Origin: Pseudomonas sp. S09G 359 | Lineage (GTDB): Bacteria > Pseudomonadota > Gammaproteobacteria > Pseudomonadales > Pseudomonadaceae | Assembly (NCBI RefSeq): GCF_002843605.1 | Contig: NZ_CP025263.1 | Coordinates: 3,997,501-4,061,500 of the forward strand | Direction of reading: 5' to 3' | Length of the DNA: 64,000 bases | Shown here: positions 33,380 through 42,066 of the stretch, in pieces | Position numbering within the stretch: the first letter of the stretch is position 1 | Layout: each line of letters starts with the position of its first letter | The notes under the pieces: generated by a model | Database searches by the model: none | What the model was told of the DNA's origin: nothing | The model's input: the letters and a program-made list of their open reading frames with translations, nothing else | Position numbers and translations under genes: made by a program

Positions 33380-34844
33380 ATTCATGGGTCACGCCGGTGG
33401 CCAGCAGTTCATCGGTGCGGGCGCGCTCGGCCGGGGTCACCAGCAGGTCGCGCAGCAGCAACGGCTGCTCGACCCTGACGCAGCCGGAGCTGAACGCGCG
33501 TGGCCCCTTGGTGAACAGCGGCTGGCTCGGGGTGTCGTGCAGGTACACCGAGTAGGGGTTGGGAAAGCGCATCACGATCTTGCCCAGCGGGTTGCGCGGG
33601 CCGGCTTCCTGGCGCAGCAGGATATTGCCGGGGCGCGCCCAGTCGATCTGTTCCGGCGCCAGCGGGTGGCCCTCGGCGTCAAGCACTTGCAGGTTCTGCT
33701 GGCGCAGGTATTCGGGGTTGAGGCGGATGGCCGGCAGTTTGTCCTCACGCATGATGGTGGGCGGGATGGTCCAGGTGGGGTTGAGGGTCAGCCGCGTAAT
33801 GCGGGATTTCAGCAGCGGCGTCTGGCGCTCGGCGCGCCCCACTTGCAGGCGGGTTTGCCATACCGGGATGCCGCTCTGGTAGACGCTCAGTTGCGCGGCG
33901 GCGACGTTGACCAACACCCCTTCGGGCTCCAGGTCCTGGGCCAGCCAGCGGAAGCGTTCGAGGTTGATGCGCAGTTGCTCGCGGCGAATCGCCGGGCTGA
34001 TATTGAGTTCGGTCACCGTGCCCGCGCCAATCACACCATCAGACTGCAACGAATGGCTGAGCTGGAAGGCCTTCACCGCCGTGACCAGTTCCGGCCGGTA
34101 TTGCTGGCCGCTGCCCTTGGGCTCGCTGGCCAGGTAACCACCACGGTAGAGGCGCCGCGCCAGTTCCGGTACGCGCGGGTCGTCCATGCCGGGGCGCAAC
34201 AGCGGGCCGCTGGCAATCGCGTCCCAATGCGGCAGCGGTTGCTGGCGCACGCTGGAATAGGCGTTGCGCAGGCTGCGGTAAAGGTCGGCGCTGGGGCGCG
34301 CCTGGTCGAACGCCTGGGCCATGTCTTGCAGGCCGACGGCGGCAAACGCCAATACTTCGGTGTCGGGGTCATGGGCCGGTGGCTGTGAGTGCCACAAGGG
34401 TTCGAAGCGTGACTGTTGCAGGCGCCCATAATGCAGATCCTGCAGCGCTTGCAGGTACTGGCGGCTGTTGTCGATATCGCTGCACAGCACGTTGGCCGTG
34501 GCGTCTGGCGCAGGCAGGCTATAGTGGGTGGGGTCCAGGCCGTCGTCGGCGAGCAGCAGCAACTGAGCGTGCAATGCTTCGCGGCGCTCGGCAGCCGACC
34601 ACAGTGGCCCATCACCCTGCTGCTGATAAAAGGCTTGCAGGCGTGATTGCGCAGCGGCATCGATCTGCCCCGCGAGGCCTGGGCAAACGCTGGGCAGTTG
34701 CGCCAGGGCCTGTTGCACCGGCGCGGTATTCACCAGGATCGGCGGCGCCACCGGCAATGCGCCCTCCGACAGTGCGTCGGCTGTAGCGACCAATGGTGCA
34801 ACGAGCAGGCAAATGCTCAAGTAACATGCGTGTTTTTTGAACAA
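33240..34844 (-). CDS. L,D-transpeptidase, YcbB/LdtD family
   Basis: 534 residues from a TTG at 34844, the only start placing a GGAG site 8-9 bp upstream and a full signal peptide (LFKKHACYLSICLLVAPLVATADA) at the N-terminus; ATG starts in frame lie far upstream in antisense of another gene. Order: scaffold domain, PG_binding_1 (about 275-330; PELVTAVKAFQLSHSLQSDGVIGAGTVTEL) and YkuD catalytic domain (about 355-500) with HDTPSQPLFTKGPRAFSSGCVR. Makes 3-3 peptidoglycan crosslinks in the periplasm. Confidence 0.9.
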   Translation of the reverse strand: MFKKHACYLSICLLVAPLVATADALSEGALPVAPPILVNTAPVQQALAQLPSVCPGLAGQIDAAAQSRLQAFYQQQGDGPLWSAAERREALHAQLLLLADDGLDPTHYSLPAPDATANVLCSDIDNSRQYLQALQDLHYGRLQQSRFEPLWHSQPPAHDPDTEVLAFAAVGLQDMAQAFDQARPSADLYRSLRNAYSSVRQQPLPHWDAIASGPLLRPGMDDPRVPELARRLYRGGYLASEPKGSGQQYRPELVTAVKAFQLSHSLQSDGVIGAGTVTELNISPAIRREQLRINLERFRWLAQDLEPEGVLVNVAAAQLSVYQSGIPVWQTRLQVGRAERQTPLLKSRITRLTLNPTWTIPPTIMREDKLPAIRLNPEYLRQQNLQVLDAEGHPLAPEQIDWARPGNILLRQEAGPRNPLGKIVMRFPNPYSVYLHDTPSQPLFTKGPRAFSSGCVRVEQPLLLRDLLVTPAERARTDELLATGVTHEFRLATPVPVLLGYWTVEVDRQGGLVYAPDIYARDLVLMKAMGSQAL

Positions 34845-34883
34845 TAGCTTTGCTCCAATCCACAGTGGGGGGATGTACTGTAG

Positions 34884-35597
34884 ATGCTGACTTTTATGTA
34901 TCGCTTCGGCCTGATCACCATGAGCCTGGCTGTGTTGAGCAATTCTGCGCTCGCCGCCAATGGCAACCCTCCTACCTTGTATAGCAGCCTGGCGCGCTCG
35001 GCTCCAGAACTCAATCCGACTGTGCTGAAAAGCGCCCTGAACGCGGTGCAGTGCGCGGTCAATAATGGCGAGGAACGCTCCGAGCGCCTGGCCGTGATTG
35101 ACTATTCGCAGCCTTCGACCGCCCGTCGGCTGTGGATCTTCGACCTGCGTAAACAGACCCTGGTGCTGCGTGACCTGGTGGCCCACGGTGCCAAATCCGG
35201 GGAAAACTTCGCCACCCAGTTCTCCAACCTCGAAGGCAGCCACCAGTCCAGCCTCGGGCTGTTCCGCACCCAGGAAAGCTACCTCGGCACCCATGGCTAT
35301 TCATTGCGCATGGACGGCCTGGAGCCAGGGTTCAACGATCAGGCCCGCGACCGCGCCATCGTGATTCACGCCGCAGACTATGTGAGCCCGCTATGGAGCA
35401 AACGCGAAGGCCGCATCGGGCGCAGCCAGGGTTGCCCGGCCGTGCGCCCGCAGGTGGCGCGCCAGGTGGTGGATAAGCTCAAGGATGGGCAGTTCATGTT
35501 TTCGTGGTACCCCGACCAACGCTGGTTGAAGTCCTCGACGCTGCTCAATTGCAAGCCCCAACAGGTGGCGAGTAGTCGTACAATCCGGGGTGGATAG
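34884..35597 (+). CDS. Murein L,D-transpeptidase catalytic-domain (YkuD_2) family protein
   Basis: 237 residues. Signal peptide (LITMSLAVLSNSALA). Catalytic-domain pattern RLWIFDLRKQTLVLRDLVAHGAKSG, GLFRTQESYLGTHGYSLRMDGLEPG, IVIHAADYV and GRSQGCPAV (the active-site Cys in SxGCP). Divergent from the LdtD-like gene with only 39 bp between the starts, so the two cell-wall enzymes share a promoter region. Confidence 0.9.
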   Translation: MLTFMYRFGLITMSLAVLSNSALAANGNPPTLYSSLARSAPELNPTVLKSALNAVQCAVNNGEERSERLAVIDYSQPSTARRLWIFDLRKQTLVLRDLVAHGAKSGENFATQFSNLEGSHQSSLGLFRTQESYLGTHGYSLRMDGLEPGFNDQARDRAIVIHAADYVSPLWSKREGRIGRSQGCPAVRPQVARQVVDKLKDGQFMFSWYPDQRWLKSSTLLNCKPQQVASSRTIRGG

Positions 35598-35627
35598 CCT
35601 GTCCCTGAACAGATAAGAGAGCGTCGA

Positions 35628-36374
35628 ATGCTTCTACACACGTCTACCTGGATCGAGATCGGCCAGTTTCTGGAGCGCAGCCGCACGGTGGTGATCCCCA
35701 TCGGCTCCAATGAACAGCACGGCCCTACCGGCCTGTTGGGCACTGACTGGATGTGCCCGGAAATCATCGCCCATGAGGCGCAGAAGAACGCCGACATCCT
35801 GATCGGCCCCACCTTCAATATCGGCATGGCCCAGCATCACCTGGGCTTTCCCGGCACCATTTCCCTGCGCCCGTCCACCTTCATTGCCGCGATTGGCGAT
35901 TGGGTGCGTTCGCTGGCCGGGCATGGTTTCGAGAAAATCCTGTTCCTCAACGGCCATGGCGGCAATATCGCCACGATTGAAGCGGCGTTTTCCGAGCTGT
36001 ACGCCGAAGCCAGCTTCGCCCGCCGCCCGGCCGGCTTTGCGCTGAAACTGGTGAACTGGTGGGACCTGGAAGGCGTGAGCGAGCTGGCCCACCGCCAATT
36101 CCCGGTGGGCCACGGCAGCCACGCCACGCCGTCGGAAATTGCGGTGACGCAATGGGCTTACCCGGACTCGATCAAGTCGGCTGACTACGCGCCGCAAATC
36201 GCCAACACTGGGCCGATCCGCGAAGCCCTGGACTTCCGCGCACGCTTCCCCGACGGGCGCATGGGCTCGGACCCGGCCCTGGCGACCTTGGAAAAAGGCG
36301 CTGAGTTGGTGGCGTTGGCGGCGAGTGGGTTGGTCAAGACTGTGACCAACTTCAGCAACGAAGCTAAACCTTAA
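35628..36374 (+). CDS. Creatininase family amidohydrolase
   Basis: 248 residues. Metal-binding signature of creatininase/MftE-like enzymes: IPIGSNEQHGPTGLLGTDW, FLNGHGGN and GHGSHATPSE supply His/Asp/Glu ligands. Cytosolic hydrolase of a cyclic or linear amide; creatinine itself is only one possible substrate. 30 bp after the transpeptidase gene, with GAGAGCGTCG before its ATG. A REP hairpin follows. Confidence 0.88.
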   Translation: MLLHTSTWIEIGQFLERSRTVVIPIGSNEQHGPTGLLGTDWMCPEIIAHEAQKNADILIGPTFNIGMAQHHLGFPGTISLRPSTFIAAIGDWVRSLAGHGFEKILFLNGHGGNIATIEAAFSELYAEASFARRPAGFALKLVNWWDLEGVSELAHRQFPVGHGSHATPSEIAVTQWAYPDSIKSADYAPQIANTGPIREALDFRARFPDGRMGSDPALATLEKGAELVALAASGLVKTVTNFSNEAKP

Positions 36375-36394
36375 GTCCTACACACAATTCAAAT

Positions 36395-36481
36395 GTGGGA
36401 GGGGGCTTGCCCCCGATGACGGAGTGTCAGTCAATATATTTTTGACTGATCCACCGCTATCGGGAGCAAGCTCCCTCCCAC
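36395..36481. repeat. REP hairpin
   Basis: GTGGGAGGGGGCTTGCCCCC… and its inverted partner, 3' of the creatininase-family gene and between convergent genes. Confidence 0.9.
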
Positions 36482-36504
36482 ATTTAGTTCGGCATCGCCT
36501 GGAA

Positions 36505-36837
36505 TTACTTACACTCTTGCGCCGCCAACTCCAGCCGCGATGGCGTCAGCGCCGAGGCCAGCGGCTTGCGCTCATAAAGGAACACCTTGCCACCCTCGCC
36601 GGCCTTGTACGCTTCCAGCACATCGTCAGCGGCAATCTTGCTGGTCAGTAACACCTTGGCGTGGCGCGAGTTCTGCGTCACGGTGGAGGTGATGCCGTGC
36701 TTTTCCAGCTTCGGCACTACGCACTGCACATACGCTTCAGGACCCTTGCTGGTCTGCAGGGTCAGGGTTGGAGCGTTAGGGGCGGAAACACAGCCGGCCA
36801 GCAACAGAGCGGCGGCCGGGACGAAAAAAGAGCGCAT
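36505..36837 (-). CDS. Small lipoprotein, unknown function
   Basis: 110 residues from the ATG at 36837 (MRSFFVPAAALLLAGCVSA), with lipobox LLAGC. The mature part is a small alpha/beta domain (AYVQCVVPKLEKHGITSTVTQNSRHAKVLLTSKIAADDVLEAYK) with two further Cys that could form a disulphide. Follows the next upstream gene by 34 bp, so it may share its transcript. Confidence 0.8.
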   Translation of the reverse strand: MRSFFVPAAALLLAGCVSAPNAPTLTLQTSKGPEAYVQCVVPKLEKHGITSTVTQNSRHAKVLLTSKIAADDVLEAYKAGEGGKVFLYERKPLASALTPSRLELAAQECK

Positions 36838-36871
36838 GAAAAAATCCTGACGATAAAAATAAAAGTTCATT

Positions 36872-37516
36872 TCAACTCGCACGAACCAGCGCCTTGAGCG
36901 ACGCATCGAACTGCTTCAAGGCATCCAGCTGCACATCACGCTGCTGCTCGATCTGCGCGGCGATCTCCGGCGCGGCCTTATCGCGTACCCATACCGACGG
37001 CAGTTGCTTGTGCACCGAGCCTTCGGCCTTGGCGATGTATTGCAGGTTGGCGTCATAGAACCGCGCCACAAAACGCGCCTCGACCTGATCGTTACGCTGG
37101 GTCAGCAGTTGATTGTGGGTATCGAGCATCACCACCACATCCGGGTGCGCCTGCACCAAAGCGTCCAGGCTGTCGTAGACAGTCACCGACAAGAAGGTGC
37201 CTTGCAGCGAATTCATCAACCAATCAATCGCCAGCTCCGGGTCGGAACTGTTGACGAACGCCTGGCGGATACGCCCGTCGAGGGCATCCTTGGCGCCATT
37301 CAAGGCCATGTCATGGTAGCGTTCAAGGTAGCTGAGATTGTCGCGGGTGTTGTCGCTCAGCAATACACCGACTGACTGCGTGCGCTGGAGGGAGTCTACG
37401 CTACCGACGATAGGTAGCAAATGGCCTGTAGGCAGTTCAGCGGCGATGGCCGCGTTGTTCACCACCACGGTGCCCAGCATCAGGGCCATCAAAGCTAGTT
37501 GAATAATCGTCCTCAT
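36872..37516 (-). CDS. Periplasmic hypothetical protein
   Basis: 214 residues from the ATG at 37516 (AAGGAA site; the longer frame to 37648 is rejected). Signal peptide MRTIIQLALMALMLGTVVVNNAAIAA. Mature sequence includes SVGVLLSDNTRDNLSYLERYHDMALNGAKDAL and VSVTVYDSLDALVQAHPDVVVMLDTHNQLL, an alpha/beta pattern. No family recognised. Likely exported and co-transcribed with the lipoprotein gene downstream. Confidence 0.8.
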   Translation of the reverse strand: MRTIIQLALMALMLGTVVVNNAAIAAELPTGHLLPIVGSVDSLQRTQSVGVLLSDNTRDNLSYLERYHDMALNGAKDALDGRIRQAFVNSSDPELAIDWLMNSLQGTFLSVTVYDSLDALVQAHPDVVVMLDTHNQLLTQRNDQVEARFVARFYDANLQYIAKAEGSVHKQLPSVWVRDKAAPEIAAQIEQQRDVQLDALKQFDASLKALVRAS

Positions 37517-37646
37517 CGCGCATTTCCTTGAACAGCGTCTCGATGCGGTGATTTTGCGCTTTCCCGGCAAAAACAGAACTTGCAATGCGTGATGGTGACT
37601 ATTATCTGAACCGATAGTGCACCCATAAAATCTATAAGGACCCGCC

Positions 37647-37910
37647 ATGAAGCCTCACCAGAAAACCTTCGACCGCATCCGCGAAGCCGTACTACCGGAG
37701 TTTCGCGAGCGGGTCGCCGATTACCTGGTCGACTATGAAAGCGTGCTGCAGGACAACGCAGCCGACACCGCGCAGGTGTACGCCAGCGCCCAGCAACTGC
37801 GCGGCTACCTGCGTGGCTTGAACACCACGCGGGTGTTGGGCATGGCCGATTGGGAAGACCTCGACCGGCGGGTGCAAGAGGATTGGCTACGGGTGGTGGA
37901 AGCCGAATAA
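37647..37910 (+). CDS. Small hypothetical protein
   Basis: 87 residues, mostly helical and acidic (KTFDRIREAVLPEFRERVADYLVDYESVLQDNAADTAQVYASAQQLRGYLRGL). ATG preceded by AAGGACCCGCC. No recognised domain. Ends with a 24-bp convergent overlap with the amidohydrolase gene. Confidence 0.7.
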   Translation: MKPHQKTFDRIREAVLPEFRERVADYLVDYESVLQDNAADTAQVYASAQQLRGYLRGLNTTRVLGMADWEDLDRRVQEDWLRVVEAE

Positions 37911-38726
37911 GCGGCGTGGGCTGTCGATCAGCAACGCCTGCTCGACCTGTGCCGAACACTCCAGGGCCTGGCGCTGCTGCACCACGTCGGCATAACCGAT
38001 GGACGCCTCATGCTGGGTATGCGGCCAGTCGCTGCCCCACACCAGGCGACGCAAGCCGAAACTTTGCTGCAACAGCGGCATGGCCTGGCGGGCAAACTCG
38101 AGGTTCTGCGCCGGGGTGCCGGCCAAGCGGTAGATGCCCGAGACCTTCAGCCACAACTGGCCGCTGAGCCCCAGTTCGAGTAACTCGGCAAAGCCACGTT
38201 GTGCGGTGCCCCGCCGCGCATCCGGGCGGCCGAAGTGATCGATCACCAGCGTGAGCCCGAACGGCAGCAGTTGGCGCACCAACTGTGGCAGGTCGTCCAC
38301 TTCGCGATGCAGTTCCACGTGCCAGCCCAGCTCGGCGATCTGCGCAAAAAAAGCCTTCCAGTCCGGCTCGGCAAAATCCGGCAACGCCCGGCCCACCAGG
38401 TTCAGCCGTACACCCACCACACCTTGGCGGGCCATGGCCTGCAAGGTGTCGCGAGGCGTATCGCGCTCTACCACCACCACGCCGCGCAACTGTTCGGGCG
38501 CTTGTTGCAACGCGGCCAACAGGTAGCGGTTGTCGGTGCCGAGGAAACTCGGCTGCACCAGCACGCCATGGCTCAGGCCATTGGCGTGCAAGTGGCCGAG
38601 GTAGTCCGCCAACGTGGCGTCGTACCCAGGGGTATAGCGGCGCTCACCGGCCAATGTGAGTGCCTGGCTGAACACATGGGCGTGGCTGTCGATGCCGGTG
38701 ATGGGCGTAGAGCGGTTATCAAGCAT
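37887..38726 (-). CDS. TIM-barrel amidohydrolase (PDC hydrolase/COG3618-like)
   Basis: 279 residues. Amidohydrolase_2 motifs: GIDSHAHVF (HxH), VIDHFGRPD and GSDWPHTQHE. Relatives hydrolyse lactones such as 2-pyrone-4,6-dicarboxylate or sugar lactones. Third gene of a minus-strand set GntR - MFS - hydrolase, 29 bp after the transporter stop, so it probably breaks down the solute taken up by that transporter. Confidence 0.87.
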   Translation of the reverse strand: MLDNRSTPITGIDSHAHVFSQALTLAGERRYTPGYDATLADYLGHLHANGLSHGVLVQPSFLGTDNRYLLAALQQAPEQLRGVVVVERDTPRDTLQAMARQGVVGVRLNLVGRALPDFAEPDWKAFFAQIAELGWHVELHREVDDLPQLVRQLLPFGLTLVIDHFGRPDARRGTAQRGFAELLELGLSGQLWLKVSGIYRLAGTPAQNLEFARQAMPLLQQSFGLRRLVWGSDWPHTQHEASIGYADVVQQRQALECSAQVEQALLIDSPRRLFGFHHP

Positions 38727-38755
38727 GGGGTTCGTCTTTCATCCGTAAAGGGTAA

Positions 38756-40036
38756 TCAGGCCTGGGCGCGCTGGCCGGTGGCTGCACTGTCGACCGGCGT
38801 GGCTTCCAGCACCCGGCCACGGGTTTCCGGCAGGCACAATGCGGCGACCACGGCAACGCCGTAGGCGATCCCGGCATCAATGCCAATGGCCGAGCCCAGG
38901 GACATCGAGTCGCTCATATGCCCCACCAGGAACGGAAACACCGCCGACAGTACACGCCCGAAGTTGTAGCAAAAACCCACGCCGGCACCGCGCACATCCG
39001 CCGGGTACAGCTCGTTGAACAGTGCCCCGAGGCTGGCCGGAATACCGGCGGCAAAAAAGCCCAGCGGGAAGCCGAGGAACAGCATCTGCGTGTTGCTCAG
39101 CGGCAGGAACACATAGGCCTGTACCGTGATGACGCAACACAGCGCAAACAGCACGATATTCTTGCGCCGCCCGATACGGTCGATCAGCCAGCCACTGGCG
39201 ATGCAGCCACACCAGAACGCGAAGATGATCACCGCCAGGTAGCCGCCGGAGTTAAGCACCGACAGGTTGCGCTCGGTCTTGAGAAAGGTTGGCAGCCAGG
39301 TCATTACCGCGTGGTAACCGCCATGGGCGCCCAGGCCCAGCAGGCCACCGAACAGCGTGACGCGGATCAACTCGGGGCGAAAGATACCGGCCAGGGACTT
39401 GAAGAAACTCTGCGGGATGGCCTGTTCTTTTTGCAGGCGCTGGAAGCTGTCGGGCTCCTCGACGTTACGGCGCACCCAGATGATCAGGAACGACGGCAAC
39501 AGCCCCACCACAAACATCACGCGCCAGGCCATGTCCTGCGGTACGAACGAATAGATCAGCGCAAATATCCCGACCGCTGCGCCCCAGCCCACGGCCCAGG
39601 CGCTTTGCACGGTGCCCATCACCTTGCCGCGGTACTTGGGGTTGATGGTTTCAGCCATCAACACCGCGCCCGCCGCCCATTCGCCACCGATGCCGAAACC
39701 CTGCAACGCCTTGACGATCAACAACTGGTGGAAGCCGGTGACAAACGCCGACAAGAAGGTGAAAAACGAAAACCACAGGATCATCCACTGCAGCGTGCGC
39801 ACCCGGCCGTAACGGTCGGACAGGGTGCCGCCGACCCAGCCGCCGATGGCCGAGGTGATCAGCGTGACGCCACTGATCAACCCGGCATCGCCCTTGCTCA
39901 AGGCAAACGCGGCAATCAGCGCCGGAATCGCCAGGCCGAACATCTGTACTTCCAGCGCATCGAGGGACCATCCACCGAAGCAGGCCCAGAACGTTTTGCG
40001 CTCCCGAGGAGTGACTTGGCGATACCAACTGAACAT
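38756..40036 (-). CDS. MFS transporter (metabolite:H+ symporter type)
   Basis: 426 residues, 12 membrane helices. MFS signatures GGWVGGTLSDRYGRVRTLQ between helices 2 and 3 and GWLIDRIGRRKN in the second half. N-terminal TPRERKTFWACFGGWSLDALEVQMFG is typical of AAHS/sialate-type carriers of aromatic or organic acids. Same strand as the GntR gene upstream (98 bp gap) and hydrolase downstream. Confidence 0.9.
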   Translation of the reverse strand: MFSWYRQVTPRERKTFWACFGGWSLDALEVQMFGLAIPALIAAFALSKGDAGLISGVTLITSAIGGWVGGTLSDRYGRVRTLQWMILWFSFFTFLSAFVTGFHQLLIVKALQGFGIGGEWAAGAVLMAETINPKYRGKVMGTVQSAWAVGWGAAVGIFALIYSFVPQDMAWRVMFVVGLLPSFLIIWVRRNVEEPDSFQRLQKEQAIPQSFFKSLAGIFRPELIRVTLFGGLLGLGAHGGYHAVMTWLPTFLKTERNLSVLNSGGYLAVIIFAFWCGCIASGWLIDRIGRRKNIVLFALCCVITVQAYVFLPLSNTQMLFLGFPLGFFAAGIPASLGALFNELYPADVRGAGVGFCYNFGRVLSAVFPFLVGHMSDSMSLGSAIGIDAGIAYGVAVVAALCLPETRGRVLEATPVDSAATGQRAQA

Positions 40037-40134
40037 GATTTTTATCCTTATAGGTCAAACGCGAGGCAGCCGCGCGCGAACCGCGCCAGAGCCAGGCCAG
40101 TGTTGGGCGAACAGTTAAAGGTGCGGGTATAGCG

Positions 40135-40866
40135 TCAGCGAATATCCACGCGGTAGCGGAAGTGTTCGGCATGCCCTCGCGAGCGTCGCCACTCCAGCGG
40201 GTGCCCGGCGTAATCGCGCGCCAGGCGCTCGATCACCACCACCGGGCTGTTGACCGGCACCTGCAATAGGCGCGCGTACACCTCGTTGACCGATTCGGCG
40301 GTGAGGGTTTCCTCGGCCGAGGCCACCACTTGCCCGCAGACACTTTCATAGATGGGGTAAAGCAGCGGGCCCTGCTGGGACAGGTCAATATCCAGCAGCG
40401 CCTGGAAGCGCGCGCGCGGCAGCCAGATTTCTTCGGCCAGCAGCGGCTGCACATCGAGCAAACGAGTACGCAGCAGGCGAATCACCTGGGCGTCGGGCGC
40501 CAGGCCGAGGGCTTCGCTGACGGCCGACGGCGCGGCCACGGACTCGACCGTGAGGATGCGGCTCTCCGGCACCTGGCGCTCGCCCGACGGGCCTTGAAAA
40601 CGGAAGAAGCGAAACAATGACGACTGAAACTGCGGGCGGCGCACGAACGTGCCACGGCCTTGCTGACGCTCAAGAATGCCCTCGCTCACCAGCGCATCCA
40701 CGGCCTTGCGCACGGTGCCGGTCGACAGCTCGTATTCGGCGGACAGCACCGCTTCGGTAGGAATAGCTTCGCCGGGGCGCCAGCGATTATTGGCGATCTG
40801 TTCAACCAGGTGGTCGCGCAGGCGTTGATAGAGCGGCAGACGGGCATCACTGGAGAGCGTATTCAT
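40135..40866 (-). CDS. GntR family regulator, HutC/UTRA type
   Basis: 243 residues from the ATG at 40866 (40875 is an alternative). N-terminal winged helix (LPLYQRLRDHLVEQIANNRWRPGEAIPTEAVLSAEYELSTGTVRKAVDALVSEGILERQQGRGTFV) and a UTRA ligand domain (about 90-235). Likely a repressor of its own MFS-hydrolase operon, relieved by the pathway substrate. TATATATGAATATA near 40895 could be promoter or operator. Confidence 0.9.
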   Translation of the reverse strand: MNTLSSDARLPLYQRLRDHLVEQIANNRWRPGEAIPTEAVLSAEYELSTGTVRKAVDALVSEGILERQQGRGTFVRRPQFQSSLFRFFRFQGPSGERQVPESRILTVESVAAPSAVSEALGLAPDAQVIRLLRTRLLDVQPLLAEEIWLPRARFQALLDIDLSQQGPLLYPIYESVCGQVVASAEETLTAESVNEVYARLLQVPVNSPVVVIERLARDYAGHPLEWRRSRGHAEHFRYRVDIR

Positions 40867-40977
40867 GGGCCACATTCACTTTGTTATTTAGTCATATATA
40901 TGAATATAGCCAGAGTATTCGTCCGCTGGGTGGCGCCTGTCAAGGGCACCACCCTTTGCGGAGGATGAATGGTCGGG

Positions 40978-41610
40978 TTACAGCGCCGGGCGTGGCTGGT
41001 TGACCCACGCCTGCACCGATGGCCGCTGCCACTGGCGGTGCGCGTAGTCCACCAGCGCGGCGGGCACGTGGTCACCGTTGAGGATCAGGCGATTGAGCAT
41101 GATTGCCAGGTCTACGTCAGCAATCGACCACTCGCCGAACAGGTTCGCCGGGTTCCCCACCAGCAATGCCTGTGCCCCCGTGATCAAGCGGCTGGCGGCC
41201 GCCTCAGCCGCAGGCGACAGCGGCGGCATCTGCTGCCCGCAGAACACCACCAGGGTGGAGCGCTCCTGGCGAATTGGCAGCAAGTCGCTGCGCAACCACG
41301 CCTGCACCTGCCGCGCCCTCGCCCGCTGTTTGGAGTCGGCCGGGTACACCGCTGTGCCGGGGTAGACCTCTTCCAGATACTCGGTGATCGCCGAAGACTC
41401 CGACAACGCAAAGTCGCCCTCCACCAGGGTCGGCACCCGCTGGGTCACCGACAGCCGGGCGAAATCAGCCGTCTGGTTCTGCGCCGCCTCCAGGTCCAGG
41501 GTGAGCAGGTCGAAGGACAGGCCTTTTTCCCGCAGGGTGACGAACACCGACATGGCATAAGGGCTGGTGAACAGCGAATCAACGTAAAGGCGCAGCGGGC
41601 CGTGGCTCAT
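40978..41610 (-). CDS. yfcF: Glutathione S-transferase, YfcF-like
   Basis: 210 residues from the ATG at 41610 (GGAGATC site). N-terminal thioredoxin-like half (LRLYVDSLFTSPYAMSVFVTLREKGLSFDLLTLDL, VPTLVEGDFALSESSAITEYLEEVYP) with the cis-Pro VPTL and the Glu-Ser glutathione contact. All-helical C-terminal half. Matches YfcF-type transferases with peroxidase-like activity. Confidence 0.85.
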   Translation of the reverse strand: MSHGPLRLYVDSLFTSPYAMSVFVTLREKGLSFDLLTLDLEAAQNQTADFARLSVTQRVPTLVEGDFALSESSAITEYLEEVYPGTAVYPADSKQRARARQVQAWLRSDLLPIRQERSTLVVFCGQQMPPLSPAAEAAASRLITGAQALLVGNPANLFGEWSIADVDLAIMLNRLILNGDHVPAALVDYAHRQWQRPSVQAWVNQPRPAL

Positions 41611-41723
41611 GAACGATCTCCTTGGGTGAGCCCTTAAGCTACGAGATGTGCGCAGGGAAGGACAATGCAGGGTTTTTATGGGGGCATTCCTGGTGGGAAT
41701 AGTGCAGCCTGGCACAGTTCAAA

Positions 41724-41842
41724 GGTGGGAGGGGCGGTGCGACGATTCGACTTGCTCCCGATTGCAATCTGTCAGCCACCATCTGTATGACTGACACATC
41801 GCCATCGGGGGCAAGTCGAATCGTCGCACCGCCCCTCCCACC
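41724..41842. repeat. REP hairpin with 16-bp module in both arms
   Basis: Inverted arms of about 32 bp: GTGGGAGGGG, then CGGTGCGACGATTCGA, then CTTGC, mirrored exactly at the right end. Part of the duplicated unit described for 41.8-42.1 kb. Confidence 0.88.
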
Positions 41843-41844
41843 TT

Positions 41845-41894
41845 TGGACTGTGGCGCACTTTAGAAATCCACAGGGGCCGACGGCTTCACCGCG
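41845..41894 (-). pseudogene. Duplicated 3' tail of the siderophore receptor gene
   Basis: About 45-50 bp nearly identical to 42051-42100. On the minus strand it encodes VKPSAPVDF-stop where the intact receptor ends VKLSATVDF-stop; identity continues past the stop codon up to the REP arm. Copies are 206 bp apart with a REP hairpin (41946-42047) between. The stretch 41611-42066 holds only this copy and the two hairpins. Confidence 0.82.
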
Positions 41895-41945
41895 ACACGC
41901 ATTGTCACTGACACCACCAAACCCCATGGCCCAGCATAGATCAAT

Positions 41946-42047
41946 GTGGGAGGGGGCTTGCCCCCGATAGCTGTCTGTCAGCCGCCATCTGCATGACTGA
42001 CACATCGCCATCGGGGGCAAGTCGAATCGTCGCACCGCCCCTCCCAC
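41946..42047. repeat. Hybrid REP hairpin, module in one arm only
   Basis: Left arm is the plain type (GTGGGAGGGGGCTTGCCCCCGA); right arm carries the 16-bp module TCGAATCGTCGCACCG (42022-42037). The arms no longer pair fully. Confidence 0.85.
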
Positions 42048-42066
42048 CTTTGGAATGTGGCGTACT

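Noticed and set aside
33240..35294. 684-codon version of the L,D-transpeptidase
   Set aside because: The extra N-terminus is antisense to the neighbouring YkuD_2 gene; the TTG at 34844 with a signal peptide fits better.
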